A stretch of DNA of 64,000 nucleotides from Chondrilla cf. caribensis (GCA_964020155.1 OZ026546.1:1988581-2052580), one strand, 5' to 3'. Numbered from the stretch's first letter, positions 46,425-59,469 are shown. A program made the numbers and translations. Notes: generated by a model not told the origin, from the letters alone.

Positions 46425-49400
46425 ATAATGGTTGGAGAATTCATTCCTGCTCCTTGATCCTCCAAAACTATCAATGTCGGTTGAGAGAGGCATGCACTCC
46501 TAGCTATTTTCCATCATATTATGCATTGATGATATGATCACAACAATAAAATACCTTCAGGCACAATGAAATGATTAATCAATTTTGAGTGAATTTAAAT
46601 ACTTACAAATTGTGAGTGGCAGGGCTAAGGTTAACATCAGCTTTCAGTGATTCTCGCAATAGACTCCTCAGGCTATTTAAAACATTAGGAGGAGAGCGTA
46701 CAAGTGTGTCATCATCATATCGTATAAGGTGGCGCGGATGTCCACATATCTCCAAAAGTTCATCCAAACGATCAGCTATTTGTTCTGGAGGGTTGAATAA
46801 CAGACCTGGATCTACTGCTCCATTTGATTGAAATATTTCATTGCACATGACCTACAGAAATTAATAAGTTAAACATGATAAATTGCATATTTTGTACAGT
46901 TAGTTGGAGTACACACAGGGAGAGTACAAAATTAATATGAGAAAAGTGCTCAATATAACAAGCATTTAATCCCTATTCTAATTAGCAGTGCTTTGAATCA
47001 ACATCCACAAGATAAAATTTTATTACATGTCTGTCTACCCATGCCATAGCAAGAACCTTGATTATAAATCATACACTTGAATGTTATCAAAGATTTTGCC
47101 TCGGGGATCGAGGTTTCAGTGGGGAGTCATGGTCACCCCCAGGTCTCGTGATATGCATGTGCTGAATGTTTGGTGATCCATATGAATGGTATACAGAAGA
47201 GGTTCACCTATTTGATATGATGCATCAACTAACTAATCTATATCAATCATTATCGCCCGATGACGTCATACATCAAAGAGACCGGTATGTCAGTATACTA
47301 GGTTACCAGCACTGCAGTAACTTGCAAGCGCCCCCTAAAACGTAGCAATGCGACCGCACAATTATCACATCTATCAACACTTTGGAAGATCATTGTCAAT
47401 CAATTAATCAGTCTCGTACTGGTGTACAACGTACGACCTTGTTCATTGGCTTGATTTGTTTCGTTCTGTTTTCATGGTGAGGTGCCCTGAACCCCTGACG
47501 CTTCCTAATTTCGGACACTTTGGATTGTTGTGAAAATGTTCTCTTCGTGAACCGGCCGTTTTTAGGATCAAGTTTGGTATCAAACTGATCCTCAATCTAC
47601 GAAACAACGTTTAAAGATTTGAATAAATTTAACCGAATATCGTACTTGATGTTCAAAAGTAGAAAGCATCCGGAATTGGGGCACCACACTATACTCGGTT
47701 TTTGGAACTCATCATCTTCCACCTCGAAATCAAATCAATAGCTAGTGGTTGGCTTTCCTCACTGCTGGAAGGCTGTAAAGGCTTATGATAAACCATTTTC
47801 TTGAAAGAGAAACAAAATTACTGGAAATATCGAAACAAGGGGAAAAAGTATTTGAATTCAAACATACGGCGTATTTTCTAGATCTGTCACATGCTGATAA
47901 CAGCAAGGTGTGAATTAATCCCTAGTGCTGCTAGACTGTCCCTAAGAGGCGCCGAGGGGTGGAAAAGGGAAAGGACGGTCTAGCACAAGTAGCGATTAGT
48001 TCACACCTGAGCGCGTGACCATCAACCAATGAAATGCTACTACCAAGAATCTTGGCAATGATATTCATTGATTCAGTTAATTGTTAAGTGTCAGGGAGTA
48101 CGATACTATGTACTCATCGTCGGTAGTTGGGAATATAAAAGAGAGGTTAAGATCGTACGCACCGTAAATGTAGCGCGTGTCGAATTCACCCATCTGACAG
48201 TCAGACAAACGCGATTAGTAGTATTTTGCAAGGACATCATACGATCGCATGTCTCCTGACTGTTCACGGCAATTCGCTTATCAAGAATTGCAAACGGAAT
48301 GGAATGAGAACCAGCATATTCAGTTTTAGTTGTATCATCGCTTTTATTTCTGATGAACGAACAGATGAAATACTTTTGCGAACGTATTTGGTCTGCTGTG
48401 CGTTCACAGAGTGGTTAGAGATGTCGATGTTCGTGATGAACAATACAAATTGAAAGTACCTACTGTATATTCTGACGAAGAATCATTGCATAATAGACAA
48501 AACAACACTAGATCTATTCTTTCCTTGCTTCCCTCTGTCCTCCCACAGATGATATAACCTGAGTTAGAGCACAGACTATGGTTAGAGCATCTATGGTCCT
48601 CCTAACACGTATGGGGTGTATGGTGAGCCGTAGAAACTCTATACGTGCTATTTGTTAATTGGCAGGTGTGAACTAATCGCTACTTGGGCTAGACCGTCCC
48701 TTCCCTTTTCCGCCCTCAGCGCCTCTTAGGGACGGTCTAGCTAGCTAGACTAGTCTCGAGCATGCAGTAAACGCAATACGGCACAGAGAGCGTGTAGTAA
48801 CTAGTACATACTTACTTGGAGATTACTTGAATATAGTTTTGGGTCACATTTATTTCTTGAGGTGTCACACTTTGACCAGCAAGATATGAAGTCACAGTCA
48901 TCATCAGAAGAACAATTTGTGTCCTTTTGACCTCTCACCATTAATGCAAGCTGCCCTTCAAAAAAGGAAATATCCATGTCGATAGCATAAGCTTTAAGGG
49001 AACTGTCCACGCCAAAATTGCCTTCCTGCACATCACAAAGATATACAGTGCCGTAAGGTGTGTGTTCAAATGCTTCCACCATGTCAAGAAGTGACAATGC
49101 TACTTGAGCACGTTTGCTCCATGTCCTTGGATCCAGTGCAACATGATCACGGAGATCATCTGCCAAAGAACTCTGAACAGCGAACATATTACCACATGTT
49201 CCATACACTTCAGGTATCCCAGGAGTACCCCTCAACAGTACATAGAAAAGGTATTCTTCGGAAGCCAATATTCTTAAGCAGGACTTAGCCTCATCATAAG
49301 ATATCAAAGAGTCAGAATTGCCATCACATTCCAACAAAAATTCACAAATAACTTCTTTACTTGCATACGTCTTTTCTCTTCCAAACATATTCTCTTTGAT

Positions 49401-52400
49401 AGTAGTATTAATAATACGAACAAAATTTTCAAAAGGGATCAGAGATCCCGCTGCCTCCTGCAAATGCTTTACTTCTGGTATTTTATATCTGACAATGGAG
49501 CTCTTATACGTTCTTTTTGACTTGATAATTACATCTTTACCATTGTATTTAACCAACAAAACATGTGGTTTCACTCCATGTCCTAAGCACTTGCTGTAGT
49601 GAACCAATCCCGAACACATGCTTTTACAGAATGATCCTGGGACCAGACCTTTGGAGTAATTGGCACACTACAAGGGACATAAATAGAAGAGTAGTAGTGT
49701 GACATAAATAGTGGCTATATATTATAACATTTAATCTACGTACCTAAATGGGACACACAATATCCATATGTTATATAACATGGAACAAAGCAACACAGAG
49801 CACAGTACACTAAAACCTAATCCACCCAGATCCCCCTTATAATCAATAATTATTATTCATTTACATTGCAAATGCTTAATATGTACTTGTAAAATGAACA
49901 ATGCATAATATCAGTACAGAGGGTATATCATATGCATCATAATCGTGAGTACAACATATCACACCTAGCGTCCTTACATTCAGTCATTCAAAGAGAAGAT
50001 TACCTTTCATCACAACATAACAATGTATTCCAGACAACATGTCTATACGATAATAACAACGTGTATCCACCCAAATGGGATGATCAGTGAAAACAGTACT
50101 GTCTGGGCACCTAATACAGCTTCATAATAGAATCCTCTCATGTGAAAACATATGATACAGAGAATTGAATGCGACAGTCAACATAAAACAAATCAAAGAT
50201 GAATACAACAATAGCACAGATGAGAGTATACACAGTACATGGCAATGAACATATACATACAGATACAAATGATGACGCAAAATTATGAGACATACTATGT
50301 TGGAGGACAATATACAACACCAACATAAGGTTGTATAATCACTACAGAGTGCCAATTATAATAACACTACATCACTATGTACCCCTTTTATCAATGCTCA
50401 GCAGATCAAAAAGTAGAATTGAATACAGTAGACAAGACTAAACATATACATGTACGTACTTCTACTAATTACAGCTGATTTGAATTAATGCTAGCTTCAC
50501 AGATAAAAATGTCGGAATAATCATTGAAATTTGTAACCTTGAATAAAATGAAGAGATCACAAACTGAAGATCCAATATATGTACATGCAATTTGGAGTAT
50601 CCATAGCTATGAAGGTATGTAGAGTAAGTACCTTGAAAGGCAATCAAGCCAAATCTATAATTATTATCAACAGTATGCCTACTTTTACCACAATATGCAT
50701 AGATAACATAAGGTAAGTTTGTATTATCTACTATAATCGGTTGACATAGAGGTAGTACAAAGTGAAATGCATGTTGTAGAAACAGGAGTGTATTATTATG
50801 GATACTAGAATGACCCTGAGAATCTATGGCACTATCAATATGCAGATATTACCCGTAGCATGTTATAAACGGCACAATTTTATAGAGTCCATTGTTAATA
50901 CGTAAACGTAACGGACCCTTTGTGATAAGCTGAAAGAAACGAAGAACCAACTGAGAAGTACACTTCCATGGAATCCCACAGATTTTTTCGCATCCGTTCG
51001 AGCTCACAGTAGAATTAAGAAATTAGCAGACAAAGAAACGGCTACAACAGGAAGACTACTCAACAAGAAGTTTTGGAAAAATCCCATCGACTTTGCCAAG
51101 AAGGTATGTACCCACTCAGGTCAAGCCCAACCAGACTTCCCACCAACAGTCTGTCACTCATTCTTCCAATCCACCTACAGTAATATTTCCACCAGTGAAT
51201 ATGGAGAGTATATAAGAGTGGTAAGTGACTCCCTACCTGATGACACCACACATTCCCCTCTGGATATGTCTCCCATTACACCAAAAATTGTTAGGAAAAC
51301 CACCTCAAAATGTTCTTCCACATTCAAACTTGGCAATAATGGAATATCCTACTTCCACCTAAAGTGCCTCCCCTGCGCTCACCACCTTTTAGCCACCATG
51401 TAGATTATGCAGACGAATAAGTATGTAGAAATATATCTGTATAAATATGCAGATAATGCATACATTATCTAGTCCAGACATCTGCATGACTGACAACAAA
51501 ACCATCACATTCATTGAACTTACAATACCGTGGAATAGTCAGAGTATCATCAATGCAGCATATCGCTTTAAAGAGTCCAAATCCAACTACCAATCACTCA
51601 TTTGCGATTTACATCAACTAGGATATAAGGCTACTCTACAACCAGTTGAAATTGGATGCCTCGGCCACTACCAGCCTGATCTCCTATCTTTCCTGGCAGC
51701 GATTGCCTGAATGCCCAAGGTGATAGCTCGACAAATGCTGGACCAAACATCATCTGACATTATGTCCAGTAAGAGAATATGACACATGTCATTGTAATCT
51801 TTGGACCTAGCAAGTCAATGTACAAATGACTCTTTTGCAACTTTCACCTGTCTTATTAGTCTTTACCCTCAATCATTGTTAGTTTATATATTTACCCTTA
51901 AAATCACTGTATCAAATTCTTCATATGTGTACTTTAACCATATTCACTGTCAATGTTATCTTTAGAGTCCTTGCCAAGCAAATGCCTTTTTATAGTCCAA
52001 ATTTTGAGTTCTAGGACCGCTGTTCTCTTCTTTACTCATTGCTGTCAATTGATAATACTGATTCAACCCCCCTGCCTGTATTAGGTTATCTCTCTTAACC
52101 AGACCCTTAAACTTACTATACCCCTTTCCTATAATTATATACCCAGTCGCTGTTAGGGTTATACTGTAAGTGCATTATATACCTCTGGCAAACGACGGTT
52201 TGATTCCATGAGACTAATAATAGACTAGGCATTGTCAATATCCCTCTTCGCTCACCGTTTCTCTTAGATAAGAAAGACTTTCAGCATCACTACAATCGGT
52301 TCCTTCACGAATGAATCTTAGGGTTCTTCTTCCCGAGTCACTTGATACTGTTAAGACCATTAAAATCAAAAACGATCCACAGAATAGCAAACAACAGGAC

Positions 52401-52441
52401 TTGATGCACTTGCAACATTTTCTCTTCGTACATAACCCCAT
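46425..52441 (-). CDS. DIPK1: DIPK1/FAM69-type divergent protein kinase, ER type II membrane protein
   Basis: Exon 1 (52256-52441) encodes a Cys- and basic-rich cytosolic tail (MGLCTKRKCCKCIKSCC) and a signal anchor (LLFCGSFLILMVLTV). Exon 2 (48816-49667) joins in phase 0 (RET|CANYSKG) and holds a luminal Cys cluster, HVLLVKYNGKDVIIKSKR, an EF-hand-like insert (DGNSDSLISYDEAKSCL), RAQVALSLLDMVEAFEHTPY, LCDVQEGNFGV, AIDMDISFFEG and a Cys-rich tail (CSSDDDCDFISCWSKCD). Exon 3 (46607-46851) continues NLQ|VMCNEIF, the family's C-terminal block. A last small exon ending TAG near 46425 is plausible. The order and length fit DIPK1 (FAM69) proteins. A Mutator-like element lies in the intron between exons 2 and 3. 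Confidence 0.85.
46860..47900. other. intron sequence, no gene seen
   Basis: DIPK1 intron between exons 3 and 2. No protein pattern found. The part after 47230 is GC-richer and may belong to an old element ending at TGCTGATAACAGC (47891). Confidence 0.35.
47907..48007. mobile_element. palindromic terminus, left end of element C (rearranged)
   Basis: A roughly 100-bp palindrome: GGTGTGAATTAATCCCTAGT, then GCTAGACTGTCCC, loop, GGACGGTCTAGC, then AAGTAGCGATTAGTTCACAC. Its right arm matches the inner arm of element B's terminus; its left arm, extended to TGCTGATAACAGCAAGG (47891 onward), matches the inner arm of element A. The piece thus looks like a fusion of two subfamilies' ends. Confidence 0.6.
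47907..48755. mobile_element. Mutator-like TIR element C in the DIPK1 intron
   Basis: The right terminus (48664-48755) reads GGTGTGAACTAATCGCTACT, a hairpin, then CGGTCTAGCTAGCTAGACTA, the same family as element B (CTAGCTAGCTAGAC ends). The left end is the rearranged palindrome at 47907. The interior of about 650 bp has no recognisable gene; short frames (for example MIQLIVKCQGVRYYVLIVGS) have no known match. A 9-bp duplication cannot be shown because the left terminus is altered. Confidence 0.6.
49670..50930. other. DIPK1 intron 1, AT-rich, no gene seen
   Basis: Apart from short hydrophobic frames without family resemblance, nothing was recognised. The remainder of the same intron holds the LINE fragment at 50935-51790. 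Confidence 0.5.
50935..51790 (+). mobile_element. internally deleted non-LTR retrotransposon
   Basis: Plus-strand remains inside DIPK1 intron 1. The first part (50935-51400) reads KKFWKNPIDFAKKV, CHSFFQSTYSNIS and NNGISYFHLKCLPCAHHLLA, the region just before and at the start of RT. Sequence then jumps to the C-terminal part (51450-51780): PDICMTDNKTITFIELTIPW, IEIGCLGHYQPDLLS-like and SSKRI. PD...D...ITFIELTIPW has the PD-(D/E)xK layout of a restriction-like endonuclease, as in R2/NeSL-type elements. The polymerase core is deleted. Confidence 0.7.
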
Positions 52442-52601
52442 CGTTTCAGTTCTCTCAGAGTCGCTCTACGTATCTACTTTGATGTGACCTTTCGTTGATG
52501 TTGTGGGTCTTCTTCTACACGTTCGTTAGCCATTCAGAAGTAATCAGAGTGGCACACACTGGAGCCATTTATTGTAAAAAAATCCATCTCACCGCAACAA
52601 C
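52442..52601. promoter_or_regulatory. divergent promoter region between DIPK1 and MPI
   Basis: Only 160 bp separate the start codons of DIPK1 (minus, 52441) and MPI (plus, 52602), so both 5' UTRs and promoters must lie here or overlap the first exons. There is no evident TATA box. That the region works as a bidirectional promoter is an inference from spacing alone. Confidence 0.6.
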
Positions 52602-55600
52602 ATGGCTACCGAGATGATCCAGGAAGCTGTACGTCCCCCGTGGTTGCTGCTTGACTGCGCGGTACAAAATTACGCATGGGGTAAAAAGGGCTCTTCGAGC
52701 GTAGTAGCGAAGTTGAGAAAGAGTGAAGAAGATTTTGTGGTGGATCCCAATACTCCTTATGCCGAGGTATGACCAGTATGACCATAGAGAGGTAGCACCA
52801 ATCATTATTCAAATCAAGGAACAATGATGTACAAAATAAACCAAAACCAAAGCCTAGGACACAGGGTTAAAGCAACTGACAAATAATGTCGTTCATGCCG
52901 TCCCTGGCAAGGAGGGGGCGAAAATTATCCCCATTGGCGAACTTGATGCGTCATTGTACATGTGGTGGACAGCAGTTCGCAAATTGCGGGTAGGGCTCCT
53001 TAATTTGCTGCCACCAGTCGTCGTTACAGGCTAACATAGTCCAGTATGTTCCGCCCCAAATGGTCGCATTTCTCGTCATCATTTCATTTTGGTTGGCAAT
53101 CCTCTTTCACACTTCAAAATCTTCGCGATATATTTCGTTCCTCTTCTTCCTCTCCTGCCACGTGTTGTCAGCCATCTTCCTAACGTCAGGTGCAGTACAG
53201 TACAGTTACAGTAGAGTACGATATGACGATCACTGATTCGCGACCTCTGCTAGTCTACTTCTACTGCAAAGAGTGATAATGCTTGTATTGTACCCTGACA
53301 GGGCTACCATTGTACGGCTACTGTATCATCCAACTGTATAATTATGGGTGGTTTTTGTTGTGTTACAATACACACTATACTATGTACGTCTATGGTGTTA
53401 CCATCTTTACTGTTTCCATAATTTTTTATCTTGTATCTTATGCTTTCCTGTTTATGTGTAAAGTGTTTCTATTGATATTGCATAGTAGATCATATTATGT
53501 GTAATCTATTATGGGATATAGATGCCTGTCATGTGTTATTTTAGCTATACTTCAGAGTCCTAGATTTAAGCAGTGTTGTAGATTGAGCTATTTGAAAGCT
53601 GAACATGATGGACTGTAGTATAGCAACCATGTAGTAACAATGACATATATGTCAAATGCTATTCTATACCTTGATACTGTACATTTGTAGGTATGTAGTC
53701 TGCATGAGGTCTGCAAGTTTTTTTTTCAAGCCAGCACCATTTATTCAATTTGCAAAGACACTGCAATAGAAGTAATAAAATTACTGTCAAATAATAATAT
53801 TATGTTATAAAGCCAAAGGAAACTCCCTGCACAGCTTAAGTATAGGTTATACAATGGGAATGAAAGGTTTAGTGATTAACACCTTCGGGCTCTGCCCTCA
53901 GGTATTAAACCACTAAACTTCCTTTCCCATTGTATAACTATCTTGTACCATGATGCGAAACATCCGAAGGCTCAGCCTGAGGATGTAGGTTACATGTTTA
54001 AACCACCACTTTTCATTTAACTTGTTCTTTCTCTCACGTTTTATGGATAAATTGATTCTTAACCATCCAAATGTAGTTCTAAGACTGTTAGCTATACGAA
54101 TGGGTGAATTGCTTCAAGAGCCAAGCTGCTTGGTACAAGATACAAATCTTGAAGTAAGCTGTGGGTCTCTATCTACTAGATACCTAACCCAAATGTCTCT
54201 ATCCAGTAGATACCTAATCCGACTGTCTCTAGTAAGTGTGCGATCCAATCGTCCCTTTCCAGTGAAATTCTAGCCGTCCCGCTCGATCTATCAATGTGAA
54301 TTTTTGTTTAGGTTCATAAGTGATAAAACAATATTACGAGGTGTATAACAGAGTCAGTTATACACCTTGGGAAAGAAGTTATATACCCTATGAATACGTA
54401 ATGAGGTAGTTTAGTGATAGAGACACCTGACCAGATCAAAGGAAACACCCATGCATCATGGTACAAGTTAATTATATCCACAAATGTTTTTGTATGGAAA
54501 TGAGGCACTCTATCATTTGTCTTCACTTCTCAATGTCAGGCCGAGTTAGTAGGTCAAGGCCGAGTTAGTAGCCGATTTCATTCGCCGTCTCAAACGAGTT
54601 TTTCAGGTTGCCTATGGATGCAATACTATGAGTACAGAGACCAAAGAAACCATCCTGTATGGACAGTTGCAGGAAGGTCTCCGGATGGAGCTACTTCTTG
54701 GAACAGCTGTGTCAGGGGCTCTGGGATATAGGGAGCTATGTGTAGCTGCAAAGAATGAAGAGCGAAGGGTGTTAGAGCTTAAGAAGAGACAGAGCTACCT
54801 TCGACAACATGCCACAGCAACAGTGAAGAAGTCTAGCTCCACACCCTCCAGCAAAAGCTTGGAGAACGTAAAGCCGGCCAGAAATGATGTGATTTGCCAC
54901 AATTGTAACAAACCTGGTCACTATGCAAGAGATTGTCGATCCAAGAGGAAAGAGAGCTCAGGATGCTCAGCACACACCGATGGCAAAGTAGGAAAAAAGC
55001 AGACGCCAAATGTGTAAATGTGAATGTTGAAGAGCACAGTGGATCTCCCGTGCAGTTTCACAGAGGAGAAGAACCCGCTCACACTTCTTTACTCTGAATT
55101 TCTTAGCTAACTATCATCAAGCTTTTTGTTTGGACCCTGGCGAGTGAGGAGAGCCCATATTGACACAACTCAAGATTGACAACGGAGACTCACATCCACA
55201 AAGCCAGCCAGCCAACAGTCCATCCGTATTGTGAAGTTGTTAGCCGAGAAGATTATTCTGTTCTGTGGTGTGCCCAAAGCTTTACTGTCAGACCGTGGTG
55301 CAAATCTGTTATCCCACCTTATGTTAGATGTTTGTGAGACTCTGAGAATCAAAAAGCTTAATACCACAGCATACCACCCGCAGGGTGACAGAATGGTGGC
55401 ATGATAAATAACCGTACCCACAAGACGATGTTGTGGAAACACTCCCAAGATTTTGGAAAGCAGTGGGATCGTTATTTGCCTGGGCTGCTGTGGGCATACC
55501 GAAACATGCCGCATGAATCCACGAGAGGAAGGCCTTCATATCTCTTGTTTGGTTTCGACTGCCGATCCCCCTCTGAGGCATCTCTTTTGCCACTCTCCTC

Positions 55601-57600
55601 TGTAGAACCAACCAATCTTGATGACTATTGTGAGGAGTTAACACTTTCCCTGCGTTCTGCATGAGACCTCGCTGCCAAGTCTATCCAGGCCGCTCAGAAC
55701 AAGTACAAGAAACACTATGACCAGAATGCATCAACTGTTCGCCATCGGGTTGGCCAGTAGATTTTAATCAAGTTTCCTCAGGATGAGACGGGCTAAAAAC
55801 GTAAACTCTCCAGGCCATGGCATGTCGCTGTGGTGGAGGAGCCGAACGTCACTGCAGCAAGTGTTTACTTCCCGGATGACAAGTCAGTACGAGTGCACCA
55901 GTCAAGAGTACGTATGCCCATGCCCATGATTGAGTTCTGGTGAAGTGAATAACATTCGATTGTCGTGTTCTTGGATGAGCCCGTGCTCCGCAATACACTT
56001 GTGTATGTGTGTATTTGTGTGTGTGTGTGTACACATGTTTGCAGGTTGCATTTTTATGTGTTGTGGTCGCATAGTGTGGTATAATTGTGATGGGATTTGT
56101 TTATTCTCCATTTAGCTTTGGATGGGAACCCACCCAAAGGGTCCATCCACAGTGAGATCTCCAAAATCATTTCTTGGTAATGATTTGAAGAAATGGCTCG
56201 CTTGTAACCCATGGGCTCTTGGCAAGGCAAGCAATGATCGTGGTGACCTGCCTTTCTTGTTCAAGGTCCTGTCCATTAACAAGCCTTTATCCATCCAAGC
56301 TCATCCCACCAAGGAACATGCTAAAGTTCTGCATTCATCTGCACCTGACAAATATCCAGATTCAAACCATAAACCTGAGATGGCCATTGCAATATCTCAA
56401 TTTGAAGCTTTTTGTGGATTTCGTCCCATCAGTGATATTGTCAGTGGTTTCAAGAATGTTCCTGAATTGTTCCATGTAGTAGGAGCTGCAGCTGCTGATA
56501 GCCTGATTCAGTTACACAAAAGGGGTATTTCAGATAATTCACAGGAGATGAAACAGGCTTTGAAGTCATGCTTCTCTGCATTCATAAACCAGGCAGATGA
56601 CATTTTCCAGACTCAGTTGTCAGCACTGGTTACCAGATTTCAGAGTTCACCACAGGGTAATGTTGGCTGTAGTACCATGTGTAGAGTCAGTTAGTATTCC
56701 ACATCGCAATATTATGTGTATTTACATTTTTCAGAGGGGGACAAAGGATATGTGGAAGCTGATCTTCTCCTTCGTTTACACTCTGATTTTCCTGGAGACA
56801 TTGGTTGTTTTGCTGTGTACTTTTTGAACTACTTGAAGTTGGAGCCCGGTGAAGCCATATTCCTGGCTCCTAATGAACCTCATGCATACATTTCTGGAGG
56901 TTAGTATGTATTATAAACCATAGATACTCCATACAAACACAGGGTATATGTAATCATACAGACAACTTGTGTTGCAGAGCATAGTACATGCTAAGTTTCA
57001 GTGGCATACGTATGAATATCATCATGCATTATTAAATACTCTAACTATGAGCTGTTACGATATTGCTTACTATAATGTATTTTTGTCCCTGTGTACAGAA
57101 TGCATGGAGTGCATGGCCTGTAGTGATAATGTTGTGAGAGCTGGTTTGACTCCCAAGTTCAAGGATAAGAAGACACTTTGTGAAATGCTCACTTACATTT
57201 CTAAGAGTCCTAAAGAAAATCTTTTTGAGCCAACCCCTCACTCTTATTTACCATGGCCTCAAGTAAAGGTATGTAGTCCAAGTGTTATGTGCTAGTCACA
57301 TCAGCAGTTAATCTTTAAGTCGTGGGAATATTTCTTCCTCAGCTTTACTCTCCACCTGTCTCAGAATTCGATGTTTTGTCTTTTGATTTGGAAGATAAGC
57401 CTATCCTTCTACCTCCAGTCAATGGTCCATCAATTCTGATCATCATCTCTGGATCCATTCAGGTTCAATCAGTAAATGATGGAGCAGAAAGAAGTCTTAA
57501 GACTGGAAACGTCATATTCATCCCTGCTAAAGCCAACATACAGGTAGCAAGCCATAATGCCAAAGAAATCTGTCAATTTTTTCAAGCATTTTGTGAATAA
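52602..57600 (+). CDS. MPI: mannose-6-phosphate isomerase
   Basis: Zinc-dependent cytosolic enzyme interconverting fructose-6-phosphate and mannose-6-phosphate, feeding GDP-mannose synthesis. Five exons with consistent phases: 52602-52766, 56116-56656, 56735-56899, 57099-57268 and 57343-57600 (TAA), giving about 432 residues against 423 in human. Type I PMI landmarks are present: [44 protein letters not shown] (zinc-site QxHP), [21 protein letters not shown] (catalytic region), ANEPHAY-type NEPHAYISG, and [11 protein letters not shown]. No break is seen. Intron 1 is 3.3 kb and holds a gypsy relic. Luminal glycosylation-linked DIPK1 and MPI share a divergent start region. Confidence 0.95.
52951..53175 (-). 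pseudogene. 75-codon frame with one internal stop
   Basis: Minus strand in MPI intron 1. [20 protein letters not shown] is followed by a TGA at codon 23, then [34 protein letters not shown] and a TGA end. The composition is protein-like on both sides of the stop, suggesting a disabled small gene or a piece of an element. Family not recognised. Confidence 0.35.
53846..53942. repeat. inverted repeat (fold-back)
   Basis: The arms TTATACAATGGGAATGAAAG...TTTAGTG and its inverse AACTT...CCTTTCCCATTGTATAA surround a loop with CCTTCGGGCTCTGCCCTCAGG. A related loop motif follows at about 53965 and in the fold-back near 6850. Probably a small palindromic repeat. Confidence 0.7.
54560..55925 (+). mobile_element. 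Ty3/gypsy relic in MPI intron 1
   Basis: The gag end (54600-55016) reads [34 protein letters not shown] and a zinc knuckle [14 protein letters not shown]. It is followed at once by integrase (about 55240-55920) in broken frames: [15 protein letters not shown], [42 protein letters not shown] and a C-terminal KFPQDETG with [18 protein letters not shown] sequence. Protease, RT and RNase H are missing, so the middle was deleted. No LTRs were recognised. It differs from the gypsy gag at 19656. Confidence 0.8.
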
Positions 57601-58019
57601 TGACATTAATTTTAGTAAGTATTATATCAATATTCAACTATGCCATTTAATGAACTCAGGTTATGTAATTAAATTAATAACAAGGATTGTACAGCATCAA
57701 TCTCATAATACTTCATCTATATTGTCATTATACTATTATAATTATGTTTACTGAAATGTATATAATATAATAATATAATATACATCACTGGTCGTAGCCA
57801 AAACGGCCCTTGACCTCAGCATGAAATGACAATATCAATCATGGCAGACAATGTGCCAAGCTTGTGTGCGTGGAATAATAATAAGATAATAAGGATGTGG
57901 GATGAATACAACAGCACAATACAATACCTACGTACATACATACATATTACATACATACATACAGATAAGCAACACCATTGACAGTACATCACATTGAACA
58001 TCACTCAACACCACTAACA

Positions 58020-58022
<3 letters not shown>

Positions 58023-58075
<53 letters not shown>
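58023..58075. repeat. (TA)n microsatellite
   Basis: About 24 TA units, downstream of MPI. Confidence 0.95.
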
Positions 58076-58454
58076 CCAGCATGTCCTTTTTCTATTTCTC
58101 GCAGGTATAACATGTGAGATTCGAGGGCGTCGACTGGAATTTGGTGATTAAGGTGTTATGTAAACAATTAAACCGCAGGTAGTGTGGGCGAGTCACACGC
58201 AACCCGCATGATGATCAGTGACATTGAAACGCACGAAATCAGTTGTACGAATTCGTAGCAGTAAGCGAACGTTTTTCTACCCTTTATAGTTCGTCTACTA
58301 TAAAAATGTTTTCTTTGAGAAAGATTTGCCTCTTCTTATGCTTATTATGTACGAGAGACAACGTCGCACGAATTACATATTTATGCTTACGTAATCTGAA
58401 CCTCGTGACAGTAACGTGATCTGAAGGAGCATTCTGGGTTTTGAGCATAGCTGA

Positions 58455-58755
58455 ACTTCTCGGAGAATGCGGAATTTTCGAGTGAAGCCCAGAGCTACGT
58501 ATGCATCGACATTGGGTAGAAGAAGGGTAAAGCCAACTTTTCACCCCGGTGCTTCTTGATATTCGCTTCCGTTGTCAACATGTGACGGTTTATGTTTTCT
58601 ACCTCTTGCCGTAAACCAACTAAAACCGTCATATCTCAGGAATAGAAAAAGAAATCAACAAGCACCGCGGTGAAAAGTTAGGTGTTATTATTGAGAATAT
58701 TTCGAACTAGAAAGTTAAGCTCGTGCCTTCCATCAAAAATTCCGCACTTGGATAA
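58455..58755. repeat. large imperfect palindrome
   Basis: Nested inverse pairs: GAATGCGGAATTTTCGAG (58465-58482) with AAAAATTCCGCACTTG (58734-58749), and AACTTTTCACCCCGGTGCTT (58531-58550) with AAGCACCGCGGTGAAAAGTT (58660-58679), plus GACGGTTT / AAACCGTC at the centre. It spans about 300 bp between MPI and the DIRS-like element. Possibly a non-autonomous fold-back element or a hairpin structure; no coding sequence. Confidence 0.65.
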
Positions 58756-59382
58756 AAGCCTTTTTCATAGGTATGACGGCATGTCGAATATCTCCATCAA
58801 ATGAGCAAAGTACAACCCATCGAAGGGATTGAAACATAGCTATAATACATTAGAAGTGTTGAAGCCATTCGTTCGTGCATAAAACCGGTCCTGGAGAAAG
58901 AAAGAGGCAGAAAAAATAAGAGCAATTTTCCGGCGGCCATTTTGTTTACGGAACCGATCTCACATGTTCTACCTGCGCTTGGAGTAATTTCTTCCAAAAC
59001 TAGAAGTGCTCTTAGAGCAGATGCATACCCCGTGCAGCTCTGCATGTGGACTCGATATAATGGGGGCTTCGCAGAATCAATAGTTACGTACTGTATATAT
59101 TTGCAGCGAAGAGGCAATGTGATCATGCATGCATGGGGAGCCAATTTTACGGGGTTCCTGACTTTTACGCACCGCGGTGCGTATATCGAGCTGTATTCGG
59201 ATGTACGATGCAATTTTCGATCGCGTTTGTTATACGCGTTCCGATGATCTTATAACGTATTCGCCAACACGGCCACGCAGTGGATTTCGATCAATATGCT
59301 GACGTCATTATGGCGCGAAATTTGAAGTGTCCAGCGGGTATATAAGGAGTGGCAAATCTGTGATTCTGCACATTCGCACATT

Positions 59383-59384
59383 TG

Positions 59385-59469
<85 letters not shown>

